A stretch of DNA of 64,000 nucleotides, from the NCBI RefSeq assembly GCF_016464375.1, contig NZ_JADDIU010000001.1, positions 124,001 to 188,000 on the forward strand, written 5' to 3'. Positions 1-10,010 of the stretch are shown in pieces. Numbering within the stretch: position 1 is the stretch's first letter; every line of letters starts with the position of its first letter. The notes below the pieces were generated by a model, which did no database searches, was not told where the DNA came from, and worked only from the letters and a program-made list of their open reading frames with translations. A program made the translations under genes and the position numbers. The DNA comes from Bacillus renqingensis (GTDB taxonomy: Bacteria; Bacillota; Bacilli; Bacillales; Cytobacillaceae).

Positions 1-527
<527 letters not shown>

Positions 528-544
528 CGAATAACACCTCTATT

Positions 545-623
545 AGAATATATGTTCGTTTGTTTATTTTTATTATAATCCGAACGTCTGTTTTGTGTCA
601 ATATTATTTCGAACTTATGTTTG
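545..623. promoter_or_regulatory. Three LexA (SOS) boxes between yneA and lexA
   Basis: Three matches to the Bacillus LexA consensus CGAAC-N4-GTTCG lie between the divergent genes. AGAATATATGTTCG (545-558) has the best right half, CGAACGTCTGTTTT (581-594) sits inside the yneA promoter spacer, and CGAACTTATGTTTG (610-623) overlaps the lexA -35 element. This implies LexA represses yneA and itself, as in B. subtilis. Matches were made by eye. Confidence 0.85.
572..601 (-). promoter_or_regulatory. yneA sigma-A promoter
   Basis: On the minus strand a perfect TTGACA (-35, 596-601) and a perfect TATAAT (-10, 572-577) are separated by 18 bases. The LexA box at 581-594 occupies the spacer, so repressor and polymerase would exclude each other. 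Confidence 0.8.
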
Positions 624-649
624 TATAAAAAATAAGTTAATGATATAAT
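621..649 (+). promoter_or_regulatory. lexA sigma-A promoter
   Basis: TTGTAT (621-626) and TATAAT (644-649) are separated by 17 bases upstream of lexA. The -35 overlaps the LexA box at 610-623, which fits autoregulation. Confidence 0.75.
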
Positions 650-684
650 AAAGACAACATCAACAAGCCGAGGTGGATTTTATT

Positions 685-1308
685 ATGGTGAAAATATCAA
701 AGCGTCAGCAGGATATTCTTAATTTCATAAAAGATGAGGTTAAGAGTAAAGGATATCCCCCTTCAGTTCGGGAAATCGGAGAAGCTGTTGGTTTGGCATC
801 AAGTTCGACTGTTCATGGTCACTTAGCTAGATTAGAAAGTAAAGGTCTTATTAGACGGGACCCTACAAAACCGAGAGCGATAGAGATTTTGGAAGTGGAC
901 GAAAACGCCCATATTCCAAGAAATCAGGTCGTGAACGTACCTGTCGTAGGGAAAGTAACGGCAGGACTGCCCATCACTGCCATTGAAAACATTGAGGAAT
1001 ATTTCCCTCTGCCTGAAAGATTAGTACCATCCGACGAGCAAGTATTTATGCTGGAGATTATGGGGGAAAGTATGATTGAGGCAGGGATTCTTGATGGGGA
1101 TTATGTTATCGTGAAGCAGCAGCAGACTGCAAACAACGGTGATATCGTTGTAGCGATGACAGAGGACGATGAAGCTACTTGTAAAAGGTTTTTCAAAGAG
1201 AAGGAATACGTCCGCCTACAGCCGGAAAATCCCACTATGGAGCCGATTATCCTAAAAAATGTATCTATTTTAGGTAAGGTGATAGGGGTTTATCGTCAAA
1301 TTCATTAA
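685..1308 (+). CDS. lexA: LexA, SOS transcriptional repressor and self-cleaving protease
   Basis: A 207-aa LexA. The N-terminal winged-helix domain (about 1-65) holds the recognition helix region [20 protein letters not shown]. The C-terminal S24 protease domain contains the VTAG autocleavage site (Ala-Gly bond), the catalytic serine in GESMIEAG and the lysine in the [14 protein letters not shown] region. The protein represses SOS genes and cleaves itself when RecA filaments form. A GTG at 673 is in frame, but it lies within the GAGGTGG ribosome binding site, so the ATG at 685 (MVKISKRQ) is the likely start and agrees with the family. Its co-protease partner RecA is encoded in the same window by an intron-split gene. 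Confidence 0.97.
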   Translation: MVKISKRQQDILNFIKDEVKSKGYPPSVREIGEAVGLASSSTVHGHLARLESKGLIRRDPTKPRAIEILEVDENAHIPRNQVVNVPVVGKVTAGLPITAIENIEEYFPLPERLVPSDEQVFMLEIMGESMIEAGILDGDYVIVKQQQTANNGDIVVAMTEDDEATCKRFFKEKEYVRLQPENPTMEPIILKNVSILGKVIGVYRQIH

Positions 1309-1317
1309 AGCAAAAGC

Positions 1318-1342
1318 AGCCGGCATTTCATCAATGTCGGCT
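1318..1342 (+). terminator. lexA terminator
   Basis: The inverted repeat AGCCGGCATT / AATGTCGGCT (one G-U pair) with a 5-base loop is followed by TTTCATT, nine bases after the lexA stop. Confidence 0.7.
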
Positions 1343-1351
1343 TTCATTAGT

Positions 1352-1373
1352 AAGAAAAAGCGCAAGCGCCCTG
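1352..1373. repeat. Fragment of dispersed repeat family A
   Basis: AAGAAAAAGCGCAAGCGCC matches the first 20 or so bases of the longer family A copies at 5958, 24871 and 60663. Only this left end is present, between the lexA and glnA terminators. Confidence 0.6.
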
Positions 1374-1380
1374 TTAGTAC

Positions 1381-1411
1381 AAAAAAGCCCTGACACATAG
1401 AGCGCCAAGGC
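1381..1411 (-). terminator. glnRA operon terminator
   Basis: On the minus strand GCCTTG and CAGGGC pair around a loop and are followed by TTTTTT, just downstream of the glnA stop. Confidence 0.75.
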
Positions 1412-1420
1412 TTATCCCTT

Positions 1421-2755
1421 TTAATACATCTGCAAATATTGCTCGCGTTCCCAAGGATGGACTACCGTGCGGAACATATCCCATTCAATCTCTTTTGCAT
1501 CAACAAAGCGTTCAAAGATGTGCTCACCAAGTCCAGCAACAATTACCTCATCTGATTTTAATAGGTCCAATGCTTGGGCCAATGTTGCCGGCAGATCAAT
1601 AATGCCTTCCTCTAAGCGTTCTTCATCACTCATCACATAAATATTGCGGTCAACTGCTGCCGGAGGTGTTAATTTGTTTTTCACTCCATCTAGCCCTGCT
1701 TTTAGAAGTACAGCCATAGCTAGATAAGGGTTCGCTGAAGGATCCACACTGCGGACCTCACAACGTGTACTTAAACCACGAGATGCTGGAATACGAACTA
1801 ATGGCGAACGGTTTCGTGCTGACCAGGCAACATAGCAAGGTGCCTCATAACCGGGTACCAGTCGCTTGTAAGAGTTGACAGTTGGATTGGTTACTGCTGT
1901 AAAGCTTGGTGCATGCTTCAAGATTCCCGCGATAAATTGGCGTGCGGTTTCACTCATTTGTAAGTCGCCAGTTGGGTCGAAAAAGGCATTTTCACCATTT
2001 TTAAATAAAGATAGATTCATATGCATTCCTGACCCGGATACTCCAAACAACGGTTTTGGCATGAAAGTTGCGTGCAGACCGTGCTTACGGGCAATTGTTT
2101 TAACCACAAGTTTAAATGTTTGAATTTGGTCGCATGCCGTAAGGGCATCGGCATATTTGAAATCAATTTCATGCTGCCCTGGAGCTACTTCATGGTGGGA
2201 AGCTTCTATTTCAAAGCCCATTTCCTCAAGTTCAAGAACAATATCACGACGGCAGTTTTCACCAAGGTCTGTTGGTGCAAAATCGAAATATCCGCCTTTA
2301 TCATTCAATTCTAAGGTTGGCTCCCCTTTTTCATCTAATTTAAATAGGAAAAATTCTGGCTCAGGTCCTAAGTTAAAATCTGTAAAGCCCAGCTCTTTCA
2401 TTTCTTCAAGTACTCGTCTCAAGTTATTCCGTGGATCACCATCAAAAGGGGTGCCATCAGGATTATAAATATCACAAATTAAGCGGGCTACCTTACCTTT
2501 TTCTGCTGTCCATGGGAAAACAACCCATGTATTTAAATCAGGATATAAATACATATCAGACTCTTCTATCCGTACAAACCCTTCAATGGATGAGCCATCA
2601 AACATCATTTTGTTATCTAATGCTTTTTCTAATTGACTAATAGGAATTTCAACATTTTTAATGGTCCCTAGAATATCCGTAAATTGCAAGCGGATAAACT
2701 TAACATTTTCTTCATCTGCCATCCGTTTAATATCTTCTCTTGAGTACTTTTTCAT
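1421..2755 (-). CDS. glnA: Glutamine synthetase, type I
   Basis: A 444-aa GSI-alpha enzyme that makes glutamine from glutamate, ammonia and ATP in the cytoplasm. It contains the FDGSSIEGF signature, the [11 protein letters not shown] metal-binding strand, [15 protein letters not shown], the [20 protein letters not shown]-binding loop and RIPASRG. An upstream in-frame ATG at 2761 abuts the GGGGG ribosome binding site; the ATG at 2755 has better spacing and gives the usual family length. It lies 27 bases downstream of glnR in the classic glnRA operon. Its B. subtilis counterpart is feedback-inhibited by glutamine and then stabilises GlnR binding to DNA. Confidence 0.98.
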   Translation of the reverse strand: MKKYSREDIKRMADEENVKFIRLQFTDILGTIKNVEIPISQLEKALDNKMMFDGSSIEGFVRIEESDMYLYPDLNTWVVFPWTAEKGKVARLICDIYNPDGTPFDGDPRNNLRRVLEEMKELGFTDFNLGPEPEFFLFKLDEKGEPTLELNDKGGYFDFAPTDLGENCRRDIVLELEEMGFEIEASHHEVAPGQHEIDFKYADALTACDQIQTFKLVVKTIARKHGLHATFMPKPLFGVSGSGMHMNLSLFKNGENAFFDPTGDLQMSETARQFIAGILKHAPSFTAVTNPTVNSYKRLVPGYEAPCYVAWSARNRSPLVRIPASRGLSTRCEVRSVDPSANPYLAMAVLLKAGLDGVKNKLTPPAAVDRNIYVMSDEERLEEGIIDLPATLAQALDLLKSDEVIVAGLGEHIFERFVDAKEIEWDMFRTVVHPWEREQYLQMY

Positions 2756-2782
2756 TTTCATGCCCCCGATGTAATTTGAAAT

Positions 2783-3184
2783 TTAATGAAAAAATCGTGA
2801 AAGGTCACCTTGACGTAATGAAGGGCTGTTCAATCTGCCAGAGTGCAATAATTCGTTACGAAGAAGCTTTCTTAGTCCTTCATCGGTTAACTCTCGTTTT
2901 ACCTTTTTCATTTCTTGTTCCTGCTCATTTGCATGCTGTTCCTTAACTAAGAATAGCTGCTTGATCCCTGCCATATTTACACCCTGGTCAATTAAATCCT
3001 TAATTTCTAACAACCTATCAATATCATTCAAGCTGAAAAGTCTTCTGTTCCCATCAGTTCTAGCTGGAGAAATTAATTGGTGTTCTTCATAGTATCTGAT
3101 TTGTCTGGCAGTTAGTTCTGTTAACTGCATGACTGTGCCGATGGGAAACAACGGCATGGAACGGCGAATTTCCTTTCCATTCAC
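2783..3184 (-). CDS. glnR: GlnR, MerR-family repressor of nitrogen metabolism
   Basis: A 133-aa MerR-type regulator. The N-terminal winged helix-turn-helix has the signature [22 protein letters not shown], with the dimerisation helix at about 70-85 ([13 protein letters not shown]). The C-terminal tail ends [10 protein letters not shown], which in B. subtilis GlnR is the regulatory segment that binds feedback-inhibited glutamine synthetase. The chosen start is the GTG at 3184, eight bases after AAAGGGGGAG; a TTG at 3205 is in frame but has no site of its own. It represses glnRA under nitrogen excess. A matching operator lies upstream at 3255-3271. Confidence 0.95.
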   Translation of the reverse strand: MNGKEIRRSMPLFPIGTVMQLTELTARQIRYYEEHQLISPARTDGNRRLFSLNDIDRLLEIKDLIDQGVNMAGIKQLFLVKEQHANEQEQEMKKVKRELTDEGLRKLLRNELLHSGRLNSPSLRQGDLSRFFH

Positions 3185-3220
3185 CCTAATTTCTCCCCCT
3201 TTCAAATAAATTATATTGTT

Positions 3221-3249
3221 ATTATATTTTACGTTAGAAAAGATGTCAA
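3221..3249 (-). promoter_or_regulatory. glnRA sigma-A promoter
   Basis: On the minus strand TTGACA (3244-3249) and TATAAT (3221-3226) are perfect and separated by 17 bases, about 36 bases upstream of the glnR start. Confidence 0.85.
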
Positions 3250-3254
3250 CAATA

Positions 3255-3271
3255 TGTCAGAAAACCTGACA
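3255..3271. promoter_or_regulatory. GlnR/TnrA operator
   Basis: TGTCAGAAAACCTGACA fits the GlnR/TnrA consensus TGTNA-N7-TNACA exactly and lies just upstream of the -35 element. A second half site (TGTCAACAA) overlaps the -35 itself, resembling the double operator of B. subtilis glnRA. Confidence 0.85.
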
Positions 3272-3294
3272 TGGTTTTTTAAATTAAAATTATA

Positions 3295-4566
3295 TTAATT
3301 AAGTTTCATTAATTGTTTTTCCAGTAAATGATCAATTGCCAAACAAACTGCCAGTTTTACATGTGCATATGTTAGACCACCCTGTACGTAGGCTACATAA
3401 GGCGGACGTATCGGTCCATCCGCCGTCAGTTCAATACTCGCCCCTTGGATAAAGGTCCCCGCAGCCATAATGACGTCATCTTCGTAGCCCGGCATATAGC
3501 TTGGGTGAGGTGTAACATACGAATTAATCGGTGATGCAAATTGAATTGCTTGGCAAAAAGCAATCATCTTCTTCTCATCATCAAATTGAACCGATTGAAT
3601 CAAGTCTGAACGTTTCGCATCCCATCTTGGCGAGGAATTCATCCCTAATTTCTCCAATAAGGCTGCCGTAAAGACAGCCCCCTGCAGCGCTTGACCGACA
3701 ACATGAGGTGCAAGAAAGAAGCCTTGGTACATTTCCTGAAGACTGTAGAGGGATGCTCCGGCTTCCGCACCAATCCCTGGGGACGTTAAACGGTAGGAAC
3801 AGGCCTCGACCCACTTTTTCTTCCCGACAATGTAGCCGCCGGTTTTCACGATACCGCCGCCAGGATTTTTAATCAGCGACCCAGCCATCAAGTCTGCACC
3901 GACATGACAAGGCTCCATATCCTCAACAAACTCTCCGTAGCAATTATCCACAAACACGACCACATCTTGCTTGATTTCCTTTACAGCTTTAATCATTTCC
4001 CCTATTTCACTGACAGAAAAGGACGGTCTAGTTGCATAACCTTTGGAACGTTGAATTCCAATCATTTTCGTTTTGTGGTTTATTTTTTGTGCCACTTGCT
4101 CCCAGTTAATTCTACCTTCATTCGTTAAAGACACACTTTGATAAGAAATCCCAAATTCCTTAAGTGAACCGATGCCATCCCCACGGATACCGACGATTTC
4201 TTCCAGTGTATCATATGGTTTGCCAGTGATATAAAGCAGTTCATCTCCGGGACGCAGGACACCAAATAACGCTATCGAAATGGCGTGTGTACCCGATATG
4301 ATTTGCGGGCGAACGAGCCCGGCCTCTCCGCCAAAAACATCGGCATACACCCGTTCAAGTGTGTCTCTGCCGATGTCATCATATCCGTAGCCTGTCGATG
4401 GGATAAAATGAGTATCGCTAACTTTATGGGTTTGAAAGCTTTGCAATACACGAAATTGATTGGTTTCAATTTTCTCGTTAATTTTTTTATGTACTCCCGC
4501 TATTTGCCTTTCGACTTCTTCTACAATTGGCTGTAACTTTTCACCGTTTTTTAACTGTTTAAACAT
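3295..4566 (-). CDS. ynbB: YnbB, PLP-dependent methionine gamma-lyase-family protein
   Basis: A 423-aa fold-type I PLP enzyme of the YnbB/MccB-like family. The likely PLP lysine is in SLIKNPGGGI, and the cofactor aspartate lies in the VVFVDNCYGEFVE strand. The ISGTHAISIALFG segment binds the cofactor phosphate. The family is related to cystathionine beta- and gamma-lyases, but the natural substrate is not established. The ATG at 4566 has an AAGGAG site nine bases upstream; a longer in-frame start at 4590 would overlap hflX. It follows hflX by only four bases, as in B. subtilis, so the two are probably one transcript. Confidence 0.9.
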   Translation of the reverse strand: MFKQLKNGEKLQPIVEEVERQIAGVHKKINEKIETNQFRVLQSFQTHKVSDTHFIPSTGYGYDDIGRDTLERVYADVFGGEAGLVRPQIISGTHAISIALFGVLRPGDELLYITGKPYDTLEEIVGIRGDGIGSLKEFGISYQSVSLTNEGRINWEQVAQKINHKTKMIGIQRSKGYATRPSFSVSEIGEMIKAVKEIKQDVVVFVDNCYGEFVEDMEPCHVGADLMAGSLIKNPGGGIVKTGGYIVGKKKWVEACSYRLTSPGIGAEAGASLYSLQEMYQGFFLAPHVVGQALQGAVFTAALLEKLGMNSSPRWDAKRSDLIQSVQFDDEKKMIAFCQAIQFASPINSYVTPHPSYMPGYEDDVIMAAGTFIQGASIELTADGPIRPPYVAYVQGGLTYAHVKLAVCLAIDHLLEKQLMKLN

Positions 4567-4570
4567 GTTT

Positions 4571-5839
4571 TTATTCTCCTTGTGAACCATTATATTTGTG
4601 TAATCGACCTGTTATTGGATGGTCTTTTAATGAATATCCTCTGCAGCCATAGCTTTGAGTCTCTTCATTAAAGAACAGTTCTCTTAAAATCGTTTCATTT
4701 TTTAGCTGTGATAGCAATTTCCCTTCTGACGAGGGGATTTGAACCTTATACGGTTCCATCATTTCCAGCAAAAGTTGTTCTATTTTTGCCTTTAAGGCAT
4801 GAATGTCTTCACCATCATAGGCACTAATAAAAACAGATGGCGTGTTAGCTGTCGGAACGAAATCAGGGTGTCCGATATCCCGTTTATTATACACCGTTAG
4901 TTGCGGGATGTGATTTACATCGAGGTCCTTAAGCAGCTTTCCTACAGTTTTTTCATGTTGATAATAATCGGGGTTGGCCATATCGACAACATGGAGAATT
5001 AGGTCCGCTTCCTTAACCTCTTCAAGGGTCGATCGAAATGCAGCAATCAGTGTTGTTGGCAGATCTTGAATAAATCCAACCGTATCCGTTACGAGCGTGT
5101 GGTATCCGCTTGGTAATATCAACTTTCGTGTCATCGGGTCAAGCGTGGCAAACAGCTGATTTTCTTCATAGGAGTCTGCCTCGGATAAGCGATTGAATAA
5201 GGTTGATTTTCCTGCGTTCGTATAACCAACAATCGCAATCTGAAATGCTTTATTTTTCTTTCTTCTTTCCCGATATCTGTCCCGATGCTGAACAATTATT
5301 GATAATTGGCCTTTAATTTCATCAATTCGACGGCGGATATGGCGGCGGTCACTTTCCAGCTTTGTTTCCCCCGGCCCTCTTGTCCCTATGCCCCCACCAA
5401 GTCTTGATAACGCCGTTCCTTGACCAGCTAAACGCGGAAGTATGTATTGCAGCTGGGCAAGCTCTACCTGCAGCTTTCCTTCCTTCGACCGCGCCCTCTG
5501 AGCAAAAATATCTAATATAAGCTGTGTCCGGTCAATAATTCGGGCATTGATTTCGGAAGCGAGATTCCGCTTTTGACTTGCAGATAATTCATCATTAAAG
5601 ATAATGATATCCGCTTCCAGTTCGGTAACAAGTACATTGAGCTCTTCCACCTTCCCCTTCCCAATATACGTTGCAGAATGAATTCGATCCCGTTTTTGGA
5701 TAACAGTGGCTAGTACTTCACCTTGGGCCGTTTCAGTTAAAGAGGCTAATTCCTCCATTGAATAGTTAAAACGCAAATCATCATCTGAGGTTTGACAGCC
5801 AACAAGAATTGCTTTTTCTTTCGTATCCTTTTGTTTCAA
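4571..5839 (-). CDS. hflX: HflX, ribosome-associated GTPase
   Basis: A GTPase of about 422 aa. The N-terminal HflX domain includes the glycine-rich linker [17 protein letters not shown]. The G domain shows G1 [10 protein letters not shown]3 DTVGF and G4 NKRD. HflX proteins bind 50S subunits and split stalled or hibernating ribosomes after stress. The start is uncertain: the TTG at 5839 has an AAAGGGTG site seven bases upstream and gives the usual N-terminus, while ATG codons at 5878/5875 add a cysteine-rich leader without a convincing site. It is transcribed with ynbB downstream. A family A repeat separates it from spoVK. Confidence 0.93.
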   Translation of the reverse strand: MKQKDTKEKAILVGCQTSDDDLRFNYSMEELASLTETAQGEVLATVIQKRDRIHSATYIGKGKVEELNVLVTELEADIIIFNDELSASQKRNLASEINARIIDRTQLILDIFAQRARSKEGKLQVELAQLQYILPRLAGQGTALSRLGGGIGTRGPGETKLESDRRHIRRRIDEIKGQLSIIVQHRDRYRERRKKNKAFQIAIVGYTNAGKSTLFNRLSEADSYEENQLFATLDPMTRKLILPSGYHTLVTDTVGFIQDLPTTLIAAFRSTLEEVKEADLILHVVDMANPDYYQHEKTVGKLLKDLDVNHIPQLTVYNKRDIGHPDFVPTANTPSVFISAYDGEDIHALKAKIEQLLLEMMEPYKVQIPSSEGKLLSQLKNETILRELFFNEETQSYGCRGYSLKDHPITGRLHKYNGSQGE

Positions 5840-5957
5840 ACAACAACACCCTTTCCCAAGAACTCTATCCTTCATCATAACAAAAAATGCCACAAACCTC
5901 TAATACCGGTGCAAAAAAGGCCGCTAGCTTCTAGAATTAATTACCCGTCTGCCAGAA

Positions 5958-6094
5958 CAAAAGCGCAAGCGCCCTGCTCAGCGGCGTATGGCCTCCTCGA
6001 AAAAGCTATCGCTTTTCCTTTGTGTGATGCTGATGCTGCCGAAGCCTTCCTTGTGGAGTTAGACAATTCTCAAAGTCGAAAATTTTCTTTCTTA
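5958..6094. repeat. Dispersed repeat family A, copy 2
   Basis: A 137-bp element starting AAAAGCGCAAGCGCCCTG and ending near TCTCAAAGTCGAAAATTTT. It is nearly identical over most of its length to the copy at 60663-60784 and to the right half of 24871-25087. It is intergenic and contains the internal hairpin CGAAAAAGCTATCGCTTTT. Small open frames that cross it are not credible genes. Confidence 0.85.
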
Positions 6095-6101
6095 TCTCAT
6101 G

Positions 6102-6138
6102 AAAAAACCGACGGATGGTTCTACTCCGCCGGTTTTTT
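6102..6138 (-). terminator. spoVK terminator
   Basis: AAAACCGACGGA and TCCGCCGGTTTT form a stem with one G-U pair, flanked by A and T runs on the two sides. It could work in both directions; on the minus strand it immediately follows the spoVK stop. Confidence 0.75.
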
Positions 6139-7089
6139 CTATTCATCTTCTTCAAATACTAAATCATTGCTTCTGATGGTCATTAATTCATGTCTGTCAT
6201 AGCTATTTAGCATTAATAGTCGCATGGCTTGTGCACGAATCGACTTTTCAATGATGTTTCGCACGTATCGGCCATTGGAAAAACTGTTTGGACTCAAAAC
6301 AGCCTTCACCCAAATTAAGTGATCCTTTAATTTTTTTTCTGCCCCATGGCTTAATATATATTCCCTCTCTACAAGCATCCTAGTCGAGATTTCCATTAAC
6401 TGTTCAATGCTGTAATCGGGAAAATCGATTACCAATGGAAAGCGTGAGTGCAGACCGGGGTTCAACGATAAGAAGTATTCCATTTCACGAGAATAGCCGG
6501 CAAGGATGAGAATAAACTCATGTTGTTTATCTTCCATATGTTTTACAAGTGTATCAATTGCCTCCTTGCCGAAATCCTTTTCCCCTCCTCGCCCCAATGA
6601 GTAAGCCTCATCAATAAACAAGATCCCGCCTTGAGCCTTCTTAATCAGATCCCTTGTCTTTTGCGCTGTATGCCCAATATATTCCCCAACGAGGTCAGCC
6701 CGTTCTGCTTCAATTAGATGCCCTTTTGATAGGACATTCATTTTTTGAAATAACTTTCCAATCAGCCTTGCTACAGTTGTTTTCCCTGTGCCCGGATTAC
6801 CCTTGAACATCATATGAAGAGCCTGTTTTTTTGCTTTTAGACCCATTTCCTCACGTTTTTTATTCACATAAATCCAGGCATAAATTTCCTTTATCATTCG
6901 TTTCATTTCTTGCATACCGACTAAGGATCCTAGTTCTTCCTCGATTTCCTTGAGAGCTGAATGCTCAGGCGGAATGACCTTTGATGCAACTTGACTGTCT
7001 GGCAATTCTTTTGTGATGGTTTTTCGTTTTTGGGAATTGAGAACAACGCTTATTTGACCGTTGCTTTTCATTCGTATAGGTTGATCCAA
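6139..7089 (-). CDS. spoVK: SpoVK, AAA ATPase of stage V sporulation
   Basis: A CbxX/CfqX-type AAA+ ATPase of about 316 aa. Walker A is GNPGTGKTT, Walker B is ILFIDEAY, and there is a sensor/arginine-finger stretch around NPGLHSRFP. In B. subtilis SpoVK is needed for spore maturation in the mother cell; the substrate is unknown. The start is uncertain: the TTG at 7089 sits six bases after GAGAGGTG and aligns with the family N-terminus, while GTG 7098 lies within that site and ATG 7071 is also in frame. The gene lies between hfq and hflX, as in B. subtilis after removal of lineage-specific genes. Confidence 0.92.
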   Translation of the reverse strand: MDQPIRMKSNGQISVVLNSQKRKTITKELPDSQVASKVIPPEHSALKEIEEELGSLVGMQEMKRMIKEIYAWIYVNKKREEMGLKAKKQALHMMFKGNPGTGKTTVARLIGKLFQKMNVLSKGHLIEAERADLVGEYIGHTAQKTRDLIKKAQGGILFIDEAYSLGRGGEKDFGKEAIDTLVKHMEDKQHEFILILAGYSREMEYFLSLNPGLHSRFPLVIDFPDYSIEQLMEISTRMLVEREYILSHGAEKKLKDHLIWVKAVLSPNSFSNGRYVRNIIEKSIRAQAMRLLMLNSYDRHELMTIRSNDLVFEEDE

Positions 7090-7251
7090 AGCTTTCACCT
7101 CTCAATCTGCAAACAATCCGCATTAGGTAGGGGGCGTTAACTGATTTATTTTTAGGTAAAATAATAAGTTACAATGGAAAATGTAAACATAATCCTTCAT
7201 TTTATGTGTATTCACTACCGGGCAAAATCATTAAAGAGTTTTGCGAAAATA

Positions 7252-7274
7252 AAATAAGCCCATAAAATGGGCTT
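7252..7274 (-). terminator. hfq terminator
   Basis: AAGCCCA-TTTTA-TGGGCTT on the minus strand followed by ATTTT, about 20 bases after the hfq stop. Confidence 0.75.
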
Positions 7275-7293
7275 CATTGTTTGTTACAATTTC

Positions 7294-7524
7294 CTATTGC
7301 TGTTCTAATTCAAGCTGTACATTTCGTTGCGGGGCAAACGTTGAAATAGCATGTTTGTATACCAGTTGTTGTTTCCCATCCGATTCAAACAGAATGGTAA
7401 AATTATCAAAGCCCTTTATTTGGCCTCGTAATTGGAATCCATTCAACAGAAATACCGTAACATGAATACTTTCTTTACGGCATTGATTTAAAAATTGGTC
7501 CTGAATATTAATCGTTGTTTTCAT
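7294..7524 (-). CDS. hfq: Hfq, RNA-binding Sm-like protein
   Basis: A 76-aa Sm-fold protein. Sm1 includes [25 protein letters not shown] and Sm2 includes the conserved YKHAIST. It forms hexamers that bind small RNAs and mRNAs; in Bacillus the physiological effect is mild. It lies 26 bases downstream of miaA, the usual miaA-hfq pairing, and ends in its own terminator. Confidence 0.97.
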   Translation of the reverse strand: MKTTINIQDQFLNQCRKESIHVTVFLLNGFQLRGQIKGFDNFTILFESDGKQQLVYKHAISTFAPQRNVQLELEQQ

Positions 7525-7550
7525 TTGTAAATCCTCCTCTTTTATCTCTA

Positions 7551-8516
7551 CTAATATGTATTCGATTTAATTTGAAGCTTTCCTTCAACATAATGTGAAA
7601 TATCCTCTTCTTTTTTTGGTAAATCGTTCACATTTGTTATGTCAAACCATTTTACCTCCATTTTATTCCGAAACCAAGTTAATTGCCTTTTGGCATAGCG
7701 GCGGGAGTTTTGTTTTAACTTCTCTATAGCCTCTTCAAGGGTCATTTCACCGTCCAAGTATTGATAAATTTCTTTATAACCAATTGCCTGGATGGATTGA
7801 CAATCTCTTAACCCCCGCTGGTAAAGGGTTTTGACTTCCTCTAAAAGTCCTTCTTCTACCATTTTATCAACACGGAGATTGATTCGCTCGTAAAGTCTCT
7901 CCCGATCCATCGTCAACCCGACAATCGCAGTCTGATAGATCAAATCACTTTTTACGGTGTTTTCGTAATCCACCCTTATTTTACCTGACTGATGATAAAT
8001 TTCAAGGGCACGAATGACTCTTCTAACATTTTTCGGATGGATTTCTGAGGCTCTCCTTGGGTCAACCTTCATTAACTCTTGATGCAGGGCTTCTGGACCC
8101 ATGTCTTTTGCTTTTTGTTCAAGCTTCTGCCGGACCCTTTGATCACCTGAAATATCGGGAAATTGATAATCATAGATAACCGACTGAATATATAACCCTG
8201 TGCCCCCAGCAATAATCGGAAGCTTTCCTTTTGCGGCTATTTCTGTTATTTTATCACGGACAAGCCGCTGAAATTGAGCTGCTGAAAAGCTTTCGTTTGG
8301 CTCCAATATATCAATTAAATGATGGGGGATCCCTTCCATTTCATGCTTTTTTATTTTTGCCGTTCCTATATCCATCCCACGATAGATTTGCATGGAGTCC
8401 CCGCTGATAATTTCACCATTAAATCGTTTTGCCATTTCGATACTTAACCTTGTTTTTCCCACTGCAGTGGGTCCGATGATGACCAGTAGTTTTTGTTTTG
8501 AATCCAATGTTTTCAC
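7551..8516 (-). CDS. miaA: MiaA, tRNA dimethylallyltransferase
   Basis: A 321-aa enzyme that transfers a dimethylallyl group to N6 of A37 in tRNAs reading UNN codons. The P-loop is [10 protein letters not shown], followed by the catalytic [16 protein letters not shown] motif, PHHLIDI and AGGTGLYI. The GTG start at 8516 follows AGAGG closely. Its product is the substrate for MiaB, encoded in this window at 23272-24816. It is probably co-transcribed with hfq. Confidence 0.97.
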   Translation of the reverse strand: MKTLDSKQKLLVIIGPTAVGKTRLSIEMAKRFNGEIISGDSMQIYRGMDIGTAKIKKHEMEGIPHHLIDILEPNESFSAAQFQRLVRDKITEIAAKGKLPIIAGGTGLYIQSVIYDYQFPDISGDQRVRQKLEQKAKDMGPEALHQELMKVDPRRASEIHPKNVRRVIRALEIYHQSGKIRVDYENTVKSDLIYQTAIVGLTMDRERLYERINLRVDKMVEEGLLEEVKTLYQRGLRDCQSIQAIGYKEIYQYLDGEMTLEEAIEKLKQNSRRYAKRQLTWFRNKMEVKWFDITNVNDLPKKEEDISHYVEGKLQIKSNTY

Positions 8517-8902
8517 ACTGCCTCTATTCTCTATTTCAATGGAAGAAAGAAGTCTTCCACTCCTATCGTATCACAAATTTGACAAGCAGTTGAACATCAA
8601 ATCAGTATATACAAAAAAATCTGTTTCTATGCGTTCGTATGATATTAATTTATTCTTTCAACCGTTACAAAAAAAAGAACCTTTTTCACACTTCATTACA
8701 AAACAATAACGGTTCTTTTACAAACTATTTTCTACCCACAAAAACATGATAAGCTAGTTCGTATGTTATTTTGTAAAAATAACACGAAAATTGTCAGATT
8801 GGTGATGAAAATTTCATAAATTTTCATTTGAAAGCGGGCCTTGCCGAAGAATCGTCATCGTCCCTGTGCTTTTTTACAAAAACAATGAAAAAAGGTGAAT
8901 TT
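8517..8902. other. Intergenic region between divergent miaA and mreBH
   Basis: About 385 bases without a gene. It holds the promoter regions for miaA (minus) and mreBH (plus), which I could not assign. A weak inverted repeat, AAAAGAACC (8672-8681) and GGTTCTTTT (8710-8718), has a long loop. An in-frame extension of mreBH to 8828 lacks a ribosome binding site and is not counted as coding. Confidence 0.6.
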
Positions 8903-9910
8903 ATGTTATCGACTTTTGATATTGGCATTGATTTAGGAACAGCAAATATATTGGTCTATAGTAAAAATAAAGGGATTGTCTTTAATGAGCCATCCGTTGT
9001 TACCATCGATACAGTGACAAAAAACGTGGTGGCGGTTGGTGCAAAAGCAAAAGAAATGATTGGTAAAACTCCGGAAAAAATTGTCGCTATTCGTCCCCTA
9101 AAAGATGGGGTTATTGCAGACTTTGATGTGACAACCGAAATGTTGAAGCAAATCATGAAGATAGCCTCCAAAAAAATGGGCCTGGCCCTAAGAAAGCCAA
9201 ACGTAGTGGTTTGTATCCCAGCCGGTTCGACCAGTGTGGAAAGAAGGGCGATTCAAGATGCTGTAAGAAATGCCGGCGCCAAAAAAATTACAGTGATTGA
9301 AGAGCCTGTTGCAGCTGCAATTGGCGCTGGATTACCTGTTGATGAACCTGTTGCCAATGTAGTGGTCGACATTGGCGGCGGAAATACGGAAGTGGCGATT
9401 ATATCCTTTGGAGGTGTTGTGGCATATCATTCGATAAAGATTGGCGGTGATCAGCTTGATGATGATATTCTTCAATACGTTCGTAAAGAGTATAATGTCA
9501 TGATTGGAGAAAGAACGGCTGAAAATGTGAAAATGGAAATTGGTTATGCACTTGTAGATCACGAAGAGGTCTTTATGGACGTCCGCGGTCGTGACCTTGT
9601 AACAGGTTTACCAAAAACGGTGACACTGTCATCCTATGAAATTCGCAATGCGATGAAGGAAGACTTTCTGCATATTCTGGAGGCCGTCCGTGCTACACTC
9701 GAAGACTGTCCTGCAGAGTTGAGCGGCGACATCGTGGATCGCGGGGTCATCCTTACGGGTGGCGGAGCGCTGATGAAGGGAATGGAAGAATGGTTAAGCA
9801 AGGAAATTTTCGTTCCTGTTCAGCTTGCCGAAAGTCCGCTTGAATCAGTGGTGCTTGGAACCGGTAAAGCTCTTAAATATGTGGGTAAGCTTGTAACTGC
9901 AGCGAAATAA
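8903..9910 (+). CDS. mreBH: MreBH, actin-like cell-shape protein
   Basis: A 335-aa actin homologue, the same length as B. subtilis MreBH. The nucleotide-binding motifs are visible: phosphate 1 [13 protein letters not shown], connect 1 around [14 protein letters not shown], phosphate 2 [13 protein letters not shown] and adenosine [11 protein letters not shown]. The start is the ATG at 8903, six bases after AAAGGTG. MreBH forms membrane-associated filaments and directs lateral wall synthesis and hydrolase placement. The closest alternatives are MreB and Mbl; the [19 protein letters not shown]-terminus favours MreBH. It is on the opposite strand to its neighbours and shares a terminator with mutL. 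Confidence 0.92.
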   Translation: MLSTFDIGIDLGTANILVYSKNKGIVFNEPSVVTIDTVTKNVVAVGAKAKEMIGKTPEKIVAIRPLKDGVIADFDVTTEMLKQIMKIASKKMGLALRKPNVVVCIPAGSTSVERRAIQDAVRNAGAKKITVIEEPVAAAIGAGLPVDEPVANVVVDIGGGNTEVAIISFGGVVAYHSIKIGGDQLDDDILQYVRKEYNVMIGERTAENVKMEIGYALVDHEEVFMDVRGRDLVTGLPKTVTLSSYEIRNAMKEDFLHILEAVRATLEDCPAELSGDIVDRGVILTGGGALMKGMEEWLSKEIFVPVQLAESPLESVVLGTGKALKYVGKLVTAAK

Positions 9911-9966
9911 TCGCTATTGGCTGCCGAAGACTATTTTCCCATTCCCCGCTAGCCTGATGTAAAAAA

Positions 9967-10001
9967 AAGGAAAGCCCTATTGTATAAATGGGGCTTTCCT
10001 T
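9967..10001. terminator. Bidirectional terminator between mreBH and mutL
   Basis: AAGGAAAGCCC and GGGCTTTCCTT pair perfectly, with an A run before and TTTT after, between two convergent genes. Confidence 0.85.
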
Positions 10002-10010
10002 TTGTTGATT

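Noticed and set aside
5792-6202. 136-aa open frame on the plus strand
   Set aside because: It runs antisense through the hflX start, a repeat and the spoVK end; composition and position show it to be a shadow.
8828-8902. N-terminal extension of MreBH by 25 residues
   Set aside because: The ATG at 8903 has a good site and gives the family length; the extension has no site and an unlikely sequence.
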